A stretch of DNA of 11,151 bases, taken from Claveliimonas stercoravium. GTDB taxonomy: Bacteria; Bacillota; Clostridia; Lachnospirales; Lachnospiraceae. The position numbers and the translations under genes were made by a program. Below the pieces are notes generated by a model that saw only the letters and a list, made by a program, of their open reading frames with translations, did no database searches and had not been told where the DNA came from. Each line of letters opens with the position of its first letter. Position 1 is the first letter of the stretch. Where the stretch lies: positions 1 through 11,151 of the forward strand of contig DWZW01000091.1 of assembly GCA_019117345.1 (NCBI GenBank). Direction: 5' to 3'. Shown one piece after another: positions 5,834-11,151 of the stretch.

Positions 5834-6501
5834 ACCAGAGTATGGAAAAATATCTTGCTGTCAAAAAGAGATTTGAGGAACAGGAAGACAGAGAAAACGC
5901 TGTCAAAATGTCCAGGTACATGAGGGAACTGTTCCCCTTCTACGGTCTTCCCACCCCGAAGCGCAGAGCGCTGTACAGAGATTTTCTCAGACAGGAAAAG
6001 AAAGCCGGAAGGATCGACTGGACTTTCCTCGACCAGTGCTACGCAGACGGGCACCGGGAATTCCAGTATCTGGCGGGAGACTATCTGAGGACTATGCAGG
6101 ACCTGCTCACTTATGAGGATATCCCTAAGATAAGGACCTACATCAAGGCAAAGCAGTGGTGGGACACCATTGACCTCTTTGACCAGGTCGTCGGCCGCAT
6201 TGGCCTTCAGGACAGCCGGGTGGATGACCTGATGCTGGAGTGGTCTCTGGACGAGGACTTCTGGCTGCGCAGGATTGCCATCGACCATCAGCTTGGCAGG
6301 AAAGAGAAGACCAACACAGATCTGCTGGAGAAAATCCTCGTCAACAATCTGGGAAGCCGGGAGTTTTTCATCAACAAGGCCATCGGCTGGAGCCTGCGGG
6401 ATTACTCCAAGACTGATTCCGAGTGGGTGAGGAGCTTTATCCACACCTACGGGGAAAAGATGGACAAGCTGAGTATCCGGGAGGGGTCAAAATACCTCTG
6501 A
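5830..6501 (+). CDS. DNA alkylation repair protein, AlkD-type HEAT-like glycosylase
   Basis: The 223-residue protein matches the AlkC/AlkD HEAT-like repeat family, which removes 3- or 7-alkylated purines and bulky cationic adducts. Residues corresponding to those known in Bacillus cereus AlkD are present: W111 and D115 in QWWDTIDLFDQVV, R148 in WLRRIAIDHQL, and W187 in NKAIGWSLRDYSK. Length is as expected for the family (about 220-240). ATG 5830 overlaps the stop of the XRE gene and the GGAGG inside that gene's last codons serves as ribosome binding site, so the two are co-translated. A longer reading starting at 5731 lies inside the XRE coding frame and is rejected. Confidence 0.92.
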   Translation: MNQSMEKYLAVKKRFEEQEDRENAVKMSRYMRELFPFYGLPTPKRRALYRDFLRQEKKAGRIDWTFLDQCYADGHREFQYLAGDYLRTMQDLLTYEDIPKIRTYIKAKQWWDTIDLFDQVVGRIGLQDSRVDDLMLEWSLDEDFWLRRIAIDHQLGRKEKTNTDLLEKILVNNLGSREFFINKAIGWSLRDYSKTDSEWVRSFIHTYGEKMDKLSIREGSKYL

Positions 6502-6522
6502 TATACCTCTGAAATATAAAAT

Positions 6523-6587
6523 GCAACCCCAGGTTGCGCTATTGCAAGCCAGGGTTGGTGGCCTGCTCAGGGTATTTCCGCTATGAT
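6523..6587 (+). promoter_or_regulatory. Operator/promoter region of the second XRE gene
   Basis: A perfect dyad GCAACC-CCA-GGTTGC (6523-6537) is followed 21 bases later, two helical turns, by a degenerate copy TGCAAGCCAGGGTTG (6543-6557). The -10 candidate TATGAT (6582-6587) begins 30 bases after the GGGTTG, the same distance as in the 5384-5441 region. The dyads have no T run behind them and are not a terminator for the alkylation repair gene. Confidence 0.5.
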
Positions 6588-6665
6588 ACAGGCATACCAC
6601 AAAGGCCCGCCGCACATGGAAGCGGCCGGATCTGACAGCATATCACACATATAAGGAGGCACCCT

Positions 6666-7280
6666 ATGAGCTTTGGAGAAAATCTTCGCACAGTAAGAAA
6701 AGAAAGAAATATTTCCCAGGAGGAGCTGGCTGAGCAGCTGCATGTCAGCAGGCAGGCCATCTCCCGCTGGGAGCAGGGAAACGGATACCCGGAGATGGAG
6801 AAGATGATTACCCTCTCCCGGATATTGAAGGTCTCCCTGGACTATCTGGTCTCAGACCAGTCAGACAGCCAGGAGCAGGCAGGCCCTGCTTCCAAGAGCC
6901 CGTCACCGGCCTCTCCCGCTCCCGCCCCCGCGGCAGTGTCCACAGGCAAGATCATGATCCGCAGCCACGACGGCAAACAGCTGGTCAACTGCTATAAGGT
7001 GATGTCCATGCGCGTATCCAGCCACCCGGACGCGCCTCATTTTGCCCTCTTCGGAGTGGACAGCTCCTCCTTCTGGGGCGAGAACAGGACCATGCTCGGC
7101 TGGTATGCCCACGAGGCGGATGTCCAGAAGGAGACCGCGGCTATCTCACAGGCCATGCTGGATGGAAAAACGTCCTATGAGCTGCAGTATGCCGCCAAAG
7201 TAAAGGAAAGTTTTCTGCGGGTCAGCCTCGTCAGAGAGGAGGACACCGCTCCAGAGAAAGGAAGGGACACAGACATATGA
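6666..7280 (+). CDS. XRE family regulator with Pro/Ala linker and extra C-terminal domain
   Basis: The 204-residue protein has a Cro/C1-type domain at 1-62 (LRTVRKERNISQEELAEQLH, then VSRQAISRWEQGNGYPEMEK). A Ser/Pro/Ala-rich linker (about 64-92) joins it to a C-terminal domain (93-195), with GKIMIRSHDGKQLVNCYKVM and a FGVDSSSFWGENRTMLGWYA segment. No membrane segment is present. I do not recognise the C-terminal domain by name; it could sense a ligand or mediate partner binding. AAGGAGG precedes ATG 6666 by 7 bases. Its stop overlaps the next small gene (ATGA, 7277-7280). Location behind the paired dyads suggests autoregulation. Confidence 0.85.
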   Translation: MSFGENLRTVRKERNISQEELAEQLHVSRQAISRWEQGNGYPEMEKMITLSRILKVSLDYLVSDQSDSQEQAGPASKSPSPASPAPAPAAVSTGKIMIRSHDGKQLVNCYKVMSMRVSSHPDAPHFALFGVDSSSFWGENRTMLGWYAHEADVQKETAAISQAMLDGKTSYELQYAAKVKESFLRVSLVREEDTAPEKGRDTDI

Positions 7281-7550
7281 TCATCAAGCTTTGCATTGAC
7301 AGCGCCCCTGCGCAGCCCCTGGAAGAGGGCATGCAGGTTGTAGCGGCACCGGATAAGATTTCCAAAGAAAACAGCAAAGCTCACCGGGGAGGCGCTTCGG
7401 GAAATGCTTTTTGACGTGGAATGGCACTGCAGCGACACAGGCCTGTCCGCAGACGGGTTTCAGGTCCTGCTGCTCTTCCCCGACGAGGAAACCCGGACAT
7501 TTTATGGGAAATCCCTGCGCAAGATGGGGATACCCTTTATTTCAGAATAA
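7277..7550 (+). pseudogene. Small gene of unknown function broken by a +1 frameshift
   Basis: ATG 7277 overlaps the previous stop and opens MIIKLCIDSAPAQPLEEGMQ, then VVAAPDKISKENSK; this frame stops at 7412. In the +1 frame the protein continues as LTGEALREMLFDVEWHCSDT and ends KSLRKMGIPFISE at TAA 7548. Removing one base at about 7376-7380 (in AGCAAAGCTCACC) joins the two parts into a 90-residue protein filling the space up to 26 bases before the peroxiredoxin start. It may be a real mutation, a sequencing error, or, less likely, programmed shifting. I do not recognise the family. Confidence 0.65.
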
Positions 7551-7576
7551 ATTTTCAGATTAAAGGAGGAACCACA

Positions 7577-8029
7577 ATGCTGGAAATCGGAACAAAGGCA
7601 CCGGCATTTTCTCTGCCGGACCAGAACGGAGACATGCACACGCTGGAGGAATACAGGGGAAAGAAGGTCATCCTCTATTTTTATCCCAAAGACAACACTC
7701 CCGGCTGCACCAAACAGGCCTGCGGCTTCGGGGACCTCTATCCCCAGTTTGCCGAGAAGGGCGCTGTCGTCCTTGGCGTCAGCAAGGACAGCGTGGCCTC
7801 CCACAAGAAATTTGAGGAAAAGTACGGCCTTCCCTTCACCCTGCTCTCCGATCCGGAGCTCACCTGCATCCAGGCCTACGATGTGTGGAAGGAGAAAAAT
7901 ATGTACGGGAAAAAGACTATGGGCGTGGTGCGCACCACCTACCTGATCGATGAGGAGGGCACCATCGTCAAAGCCTTCGGGAAGGTGAAGGCAACCGACA
8001 ACCCGGCCCAGATGCTGGCAGAGCTGTAG
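7577..8029 (+). CDS. bcp: Thioredoxin-dependent thiol peroxidase, Bcp/PrxQ peroxiredoxin
   Basis: The 150-residue product is a complete Bcp/PrxQ peroxiredoxin. The active-site segment YPKDNTPGCTKQACGF places the peroxidatic cysteine at C44 and the resolving cysteine at C49, the five-residue spacing of the PrxQ class. R119 in VVRTTYLID completes the usual catalytic set. It reduces hydrogen peroxide and organic hydroperoxides in the cytoplasm using thioredoxin. AAAGGAGG lies before ATG 7577; a longer upstream reading in this frame lacks a site and overlaps the preceding small gene. Gaps of 26 and 31 bases to the neighbours suggest a shared transcript. Confidence 0.95.
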   Translation: MLEIGTKAPAFSLPDQNGDMHTLEEYRGKKVILYFYPKDNTPGCTKQACGFGDLYPQFAEKGAVVLGVSKDSVASHKKFEEKYGLPFTLLSDPELTCIQAYDVWKEKNMYGKKTMGVVRTTYLIDEEGTIVKAFGKVKATDNPAQMLAEL

Positions 8030-8060
8030 TCTGCCCCGGCCCGGAAAGGAGGGCAGAAGG

Positions 8061-8402
8061 ATGAAAAAATACAGGAAAGAGCTTGTACTTGCTCTGATAC
8101 AGGCTGTCATGTTTTATCTGTTTCCCCTGACCGCCGGCCCCACTGATATGATGGGACTGGTGGTCGTCCTGCTGTTCTCCACTTTTCTCCTCTCTCTTCT
8201 TCTGGGCGCTCTGTCCCGGGCTCCTTTCAAATATTCCTATCCTCTCCTCGTGTGCGCCTTGTTCCTTCCCACAGTTCCCATCCACTACAATGCCACCGCA
8301 CTTCCACATGTCCTCTGGTATCTGGCGGACGGATACCTGGGGCTTGGAGGGGGATGTCTCTTCAGGGCTGTCATTTATACTATCAGTATGAAAAATCATT
8401 GA
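8061..8402 (+). CDS. Small membrane protein of unknown function
   Basis: The 113-residue protein begins MKKYRKE and has three to four predicted membrane segments (about 8-25, 31-52, 60-77 and perhaps 85-106), with hydrophobic runs such as GLVVVLLFSTFLLSLLLGAL. No conserved motif was recognised. AAGGAGGG is about 9 bases upstream of ATG 8061. It lies 31 bases after the peroxiredoxin stop and probably ends that transcript. The last codons overlap the -35 box of the TetR promoter. Confidence 0.7.
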   Translation: MKKYRKELVLALIQAVMFYLFPLTAGPTDMMGLVVVLLFSTFLLSLLLGALSRAPFKYSYPLLVCALFLPTVPIHYNATALPHVLWYLADGYLGLGGGCLFRAVIYTISMKNH

Positions 8403-8427
8403 CACCTTACGCTCTGCCCGCTATACT
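8399..8427 (+). promoter_or_regulatory. Promoter of the TetR gene
   Basis: A perfect -35 TTGACA (8399-8404) and -10 TATACT (8422-8427) are spaced by 17 bases. Transcription would begin near 8434, exactly at the edge of the palindromic operator. The -35 includes the stop codon of the preceding membrane protein gene. Confidence 0.75.
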
Positions 8428-8430
8428 ATA

Positions 8431-8453
8431 TACATACCAAACGAATGTATGTA
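8431..8453. promoter_or_regulatory. TetR operator 1 (autoregulation)
   Basis: The arms TACATAC (8431-8437) and GTATGTA (8447-8453) form a perfect dyad around a 9-bp centre. The site covers the expected transcription start and touches the GGAGG box (8454-8458). Bases 8434-8453 match the minus-strand sequence of 9141-9160 at 18 of 20 positions (consensus ATACCRAACGAAKGTATGTA). Confidence 0.7.
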
Positions 8454-8463
8454 GGAGGATGCC

Positions 8464-9105
8464 ATGGCGAGAAACAAATACCCGGAAGTCACTGTAGAGA
8501 AGATACTGGATGTATCACAGCGGCTCTTTCTGGAAAAAGGATATGACCATACGACGATCCAGGACATTGTAGACGAGCTGGGGGGTTTAAGCAAGGGTGC
8601 CATCTACCACCACTTCAAGTCAAAGGAAGATATCCTGAACGCCCTGGGAGACAGGCTCTTTTTCAAAAATAATCCCTTTGAGGAGGTAAAGAAACGGACG
8701 GATCTGAGTGGCCTGGAAAAGATGAAGCTGGCCATCCTGCTGAACCAGTCCAACGAAGAGCAGGCCAGCTTTTCCGCCCAGGCTGTCCCACTCCTTAAAA
8801 ATCCCCGGATTCTGGCTGGGATGCTGGAGACAAACCGCCGTACTCTGTGCCCCCGCTGGCTGGAACTCATCGAGGAAGGCTGCCGTGACGGTTCCATCCA
8901 GACAGACTATCCCAAGGAGCTGTCGGAGCTTTTGGTCCTTCTGGATGTCTGGCTGATCCCATCTGTCTTTCCCGGCAGTGCGGAGGAGATATTCCGCAGA
9001 TACCAGTGCAGCTGTGAGGTGCTTGCCAGGATGGGGCTTCCCATCTATGATGAAAAGGCGGCTGACCTGATCAGAAACCACCCTGCCCTGCAGCAGGACG
9101 TATAA
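8464..9105 (+). CDS. TetR/AcrR family transcriptional repressor
   Basis: The 213-residue protein has a TetR N-terminal domain (about 8-55): ILDVSQRLFLEKGYDHTTIQ, then DIVDELGGLSKGAIYHHFKS, with the typical GAIYHHFKSKEDIL recognition helix. The rest is an all-helical ligand/dimer domain without a named subfamily. GGAGG lies 5 bases before ATG 8464. It stands directly upstream of the ABC exporter in the same direction, with matching palindromes in both promoters, so it most likely represses itself and the exporter until an exported compound binds. The inducer is not deducible from the sequence. Confidence 0.92.
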   Translation: MARNKYPEVTVEKILDVSQRLFLEKGYDHTTIQDIVDELGGLSKGAIYHHFKSKEDILNALGDRLFFKNNPFEEVKKRTDLSGLEKMKLAILLNQSNEEQASFSAQAVPLLKNPRILAGMLETNRRTLCPRWLELIEEGCRDGSIQTDYPKELSELLVLLDVWLIPSVFPGSAEEIFRRYQCSCEVLARMGLPIYDEKAADLIRNHPALQQDV

Positions 9106-9106
9106 G

Positions 9107-9130
9107 ATTGCCTTGCAGAGGCAATTTTAT
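9107..9130 (+). terminator. Short terminator after the TetR gene
   Basis: A 7-bp stem ATTGCCT (9107-9113)/AGGCAAT (9119-9125) with a five-base loop is followed by TTTTAT, beginning directly after the TAA of the repressor gene. The short stem and brief T run make it a weak or partial terminator that would separate repressor and exporter transcripts. Confidence 0.5.
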
Positions 9131-9140
9131 ATTAGACATA

Positions 9141-9160
9141 TACATACCTTCGTTCGGTAT
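9141..9160. promoter_or_regulatory. TetR operator 2 (exporter control)
   Basis: Plus-strand ATACC (9144-9148) and GGTAT (9156-9160) form a dyad around TTCGTTC. The reverse complement of 9141-9160 matches operator 1 at 18 of 20 positions. It lies in the AT-rich promoter region of the exporter (TATATT at 9128-9133 and TATACA at 9139-9144 are -10 candidates, without a clear -35), 54 bases before the ATPase start. Confidence 0.7.
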
Positions 9161-9175
9161 TAATAAATGTATAAA

Positions 9176-9197
9176 GGAGCCTTGCGACACAAGCTCC
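9176..9197 (+). other. Leader hairpin before the exporter genes
   Basis: GGAGC-C-TTG (9176-9184) can pair with CAAGCTCC (9190-9197), leaving one bulged C and a five-base loop. It sequesters an AAAGGAG sequence that follows an in-frame ATG at 9167 and sits 5 bases before the true ribosome binding site (AGGAGGT, 9203-9209). It may protect the mRNA end or hide the decoy site. No T run follows, so it is not a terminator. Confidence 0.35.
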
Positions 9198-9214
9198 AAA
9201 AAAGGAGGTCACCC

Positions 9215-10186
9215 ATGGAAAGAAACAATGTATCGATTTTCGTATCCTCGCTGAAGAAACGCTATAAAGACAGAGAGGTCCTAAGAGACCTCACCTTTTC
9301 AGTCCCTGCAGGGACCATCTACGCTCTCCTTGGCTCCAACGGTGCCGGGAAGACTACCACAGTCCGCATACTGACCACCCAGCTTCGCCCTGACGGTGGG
9401 ACTGCCCGGGTCCGGGGCTTTGATGTGACCAGGGAGCCGGCGAAGGTCCACCAGGTCATCAGCGTGACCGGACAGTTCTCCTGCCTGGATGAGAGCCTGA
9501 CGGGAACAGAGAACCTTCTCCTCATGGGACGTCTGCGCCATCTGGCAGCCCCCGTGAGATCAGCGGTCCGGCTCCTGGAATATTTTGACCTCTCCTCCCA
9601 TGCGGACCGAAGGGTCTCCGGCTGGTCGGGAGGGATGAAGAGGAAGCTGGACATCGCCATGAGCCTTGTGGGAAGTCCCGATGTCCTTTTCCTGGATGAG
9701 CCCACCACCGGCCTGGATCCCCAGAGCCGCCTGGCCATGTGGCAGATTGTCCGCAGACTCCGGGACGGAGGCATGACCGTCCTCCTCACCACCCAGTACC
9801 TGGAGGAGGCGGAGCAGCTGGCTGACCAAATCGGCATCCTGAGCGAAGGGAAAATCCTGGCAGAGGGGACTCCCGCCCGTCTGAAGTCCCTCCTTCCCCG
9901 GGGCGCCGTGCGGTTTGTCTTCTACAGTCCGGAGGACCTGGAACGGGCCGCCTCTCTTCTGGGAACTCCTGCTGGGAAATGGCGGACCAGCTGCCTGCCG
10001 GAGAAGTGCGCTCTGACCGTGTTTACAGACGGGAGGGCAGACACCTTAGGAGAGCTCTTCTGCCGTCTCCGGGAGGACTCCATTTCTGTCCGGGAATTCT
10101 CAGAGCAGTCCCCCTCCCTGGAGGATGTGTTCTTAACCATGATCAAGGAGGAAAAATCATATGGAAATAACAAAACGAAGCTATAG
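9215..10186 (+). CDS. ABC transporter ATP-binding protein, DrrA-type multidrug exporter
   Basis: The 323-residue ATPase contains Walker A GSNGAGKTT (40-48), Q-loop Q87 in VTGQFSCLDESLTG, signature WSGGMKRK (137-144), Walker B VLFLDE (157-162) and D-loop GLD. The switch position has TTQYLEEAE, with glutamine where most ABC ATPases have histidine; this is usual for the DrrA class. A C-terminal extension (about 230-323, ending SPSLEDVFLTMI) is typical of DrrA-like proteins. It powers export of hydrophobic compounds together with the permease encoded next. ATG 9215 has AGGAGGT 5 bases upstream and is preferred to the in-frame ATG 9167. It overlaps the permease gene by 26 bases. Confidence 0.93.
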   Translation: MERNNVSIFVSSLKKRYKDREVLRDLTFSVPAGTIYALLGSNGAGKTTTVRILTTQLRPDGGTARVRGFDVTREPAKVHQVISVTGQFSCLDESLTGTENLLLMGRLRHLAAPVRSAVRLLEYFDLSSHADRRVSGWSGGMKRKLDIAMSLVGSPDVLFLDEPTTGLDPQSRLAMWQIVRRLRDGGMTVLLTTQYLEEAEQLADQIGILSEGKILAEGTPARLKSLLPRGAVRFVFYSPEDLERAASLLGTPAGKWRTSCLPEKCALTVFTDGRADTLGELFCRLREDSISVREFSEQSPSLEDVFLTMIKEEKSYGNNKTKL

Positions 10187-10934
10187 CGACACCTTCACCA
10201 TTGCCTGGCGCTGCCTGCTCCTGTCCCGCAGGAACCCGGAAACCTTTCTCACCAGCATCCTGCTGCCCGCCCTCATGATGCTGCTCTTTGTCGCCCTGTT
10301 TGATGGACTTGTCCACGTGGGCGGTGCCTCCTACACGGCCTACATTGTCCCCGGCGTCCTCATCCAGTGTGCGGCCCAGGGCTCCTCCACCACGGCCGTC
10401 ATGGTCAATCAGGACATCACCAGCGGGGTCATGAGCAGACTTTCCACTCTCCCGGTCCGCCAAAGGTCTCTCCTTTCCGGCCACGTACTGGAGGCCTGCG
10501 GGCGGAGCCTTGTGACCTCCGCTGTCGTCCTCCTCATCGCGCTCCTCCTGGGCTTCCGCCCGGCCTTTAGCCTGACCGGCCTGGGGATAAGCCTCCTCCT
10601 TTTGTCGGGCATGATCCTGGCACTGTCCTGGATGGCCGTCACCGTGGGTATCCTGTCAAAAAGCCCCCAGGGCGCCAGCTCTCTCTCCTCCCTGGCCATT
10701 GTCTTTCCCTACCTGAGCTCCGGCTTTGTCCCCACAGAGCATCTCCCGCCCCTGCTGCGGACATTCGCCCAGCATCAGCCCATGACCCCTGTCATCGACT
10801 CTCTGCGAGACGCTCTGGCAGGGCATCCCGCAGATATGGGATTACTTGCGGCTGCCTTTCTGTGGTGCATCCTCCTCTCATCTGTCTTTTACGCAGCCTC
10901 TGTGCTGCTCCTCAGCAAAAAACTGCACGGATAG
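10161..10934 (+). CDS. ABC-2 type permease, DrrB-type multidrug exporter subunit
   Basis: The 257-residue membrane protein has six predicted helices (first about 32-48, later ones near 55-75, 117-135, 140-163, 170-192 and 232-252). Typical ABC-2 features are a soluble N-terminus that includes RNPETFLTSILLPALMMLLF, YIVPGVLIQ, the SRLSTLPVRQRSLL coupling region, and PYLSSGFVPTEHLPPLLRTF before the last helix. It forms the exporter channel with the ATPase encoded immediately upstream. AAGGAGG inside the ATPase gene precedes ATG 10161, and the 26-base overlap indicates translational coupling. The exported compound cannot be told from sequence. Confidence 0.92.
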   Translation: MEITKRSYSDTFTIAWRCLLLSRRNPETFLTSILLPALMMLLFVALFDGLVHVGGASYTAYIVPGVLIQCAAQGSSTTAVMVNQDITSGVMSRLSTLPVRQRSLLSGHVLEACGRSLVTSAVVLLIALLLGFRPAFSLTGLGISLLLLSGMILALSWMAVTVGILSKSPQGASSLSSLAIVFPYLSSGFVPTEHLPPLLRTFAQHQPMTPVIDSLRDALAGHPADMGLLAAAFLWCILLSSVFYAASVLLLSKKLHG

Positions 10935-10954
10935 GAGCGGCCGCGAGAGGAAGG

Positions 10955-11000
10955 AAGGACCGGATATGCACAAGCCCCAGCCTGCATATCCGGTCCTTTT
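10955..11000 (+). terminator. Strong intrinsic terminator after the exporter operon
   Basis: A perfect 16-bp stem, AAGGACCGGATATGCA (10955-10970) with its complement at 10983-10998, encloses a 12-base loop and is followed by TTTTCTT on the plus strand. It ends the exporter transcript. On the minus strand it is followed only by a C/T-mixed tract, so it may also slow the convergent transcript but with a poorer tail. Confidence 0.9.
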
Positions 11001-11001
11001 C

Positions 11002-11151
11002 TTAGTCGAAGTTCTTCTGTATCAACCGGCAGTATTCCTGAAATACCGGTTCCTTCTGGAAGTCTTCGGCAAGGGCATCCCTCACGCCCTTGTAGTACCA
11101 GCCGATCATTTTCTTATCTTTCATGCGGAAGCGTTTCCAAAGCTCCTCCCC
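11002..11151 (-). CDS. C-terminal 49 residues of an unrecognised protein (5' part outside window)
   Basis: An open frame enters from the right edge and ends at TAA (11002-11004). The visible part reads GEELWKRFRMKDKKMIGWYY, continues KGVRDALAEDFQKEPVFQEY and ends CRLIQKNFD. It is charged and helical, without membrane segment or known motif. The close fit of its stop to the terminator hairpin and steady codon use support it as a real gene converging on the exporter operon. I cannot name the family from this fragment. Confidence 0.6.
   Translation of the reverse strand, partial: GEELWKRFRMKDKKMIGWYYKGVRDALAEDFQKEPVFQEYCRLIQKNFD

Noticed and set aside
5548..6444. 298-residue minus-strand open frame
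   Set aside because: It lies antisense to the XRE and AlkD genes, both of which have strong family matches and ribosome binding sites.
7502..8110. Minus-strand open frame opposite the peroxiredoxin gene
   Set aside because: Shadow of bcp; no ribosome binding site and no domain.
8464..10934. TetR-exporter locus as a new defence or toxin system
   Set aside because: All three proteins match the well-known TetR plus DrrAB-type drug exporter arrangement; only the operator details are specific.

Overview
The window looks like an ordinary chromosomal stretch of a Gram-positive, low-oxygen gut-type Firmicute, most probably a Lachnospiraceae (Clostridium/Blautia-like) member. This rests on the AGGAGG-type ribosome binding sites before nearly every gene, tight ATGA overlaps between genes, DUF1848, TIGR04076, DUF1835/DUF3658 and DUF6485-like proteins typical of that group, and moderately GC-rich coding DNA with AT-rich promoters. 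No rRNA, tRNA, IS element, CRISPR array, phage module or replication origin was recognised.

Layout. Left end (minus strand): a DUF1848 protein cut by the window edge, with an extended -10 promoter and an 11-bp tandem repeat in its leader. Next, also minus, is a Crp/Fnr-family regulator that has lost its central part. Between them lies a Crp/Fnr-like palindrome placed as a class II activator site for a plus-strand promoter that has no obvious gene. Plus strand 1725-3883: a TIGR04076 protein, then a three-gene run (M23-type peptidase, small Cys-rich protein, GNAT acetyltransferase). A minus-strand remnant or orphan C-terminal part of an Rpn/PD-(D/E)XK 'transposase' converges on the GNAT gene. 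A 333-bp gene-free stretch (4206-4538) follows, then a DUF1835/DUF3658 protein.

Plus strand 5468-8402: a membrane-anchored XRE regulator overlapping an AlkD-type DNA alkylation repair gene, then a second XRE regulator with its own C-terminal domain, a small frameshifted gene, a Bcp/PrxQ peroxiredoxin and a small membrane protein. The two XRE genes share a promoter layout with GCAACC/GTTGC elements at the same distances.

Plus strand 8464-10934: a TetR repressor followed by a DrrA/DrrB-type ABC exporter. A near-identical 20-bp palindromic site lies in both promoters, in opposite orientation, so the repressor very likely controls itself and the exporter. The operon ends at a strong 16-bp hairpin terminator, which also meets a convergent, partial, unrecognised minus-strand gene at the right edge.

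No large new system was found. The most useful observations are the cis-regulatory pairs (TetR operator pair, XRE promoter pair, orphan Crp/Fnr site), the gutted Crp/Fnr gene, and the orphan Rpn C-terminal domain, which may be a stand-alone inhibitor or just debris.
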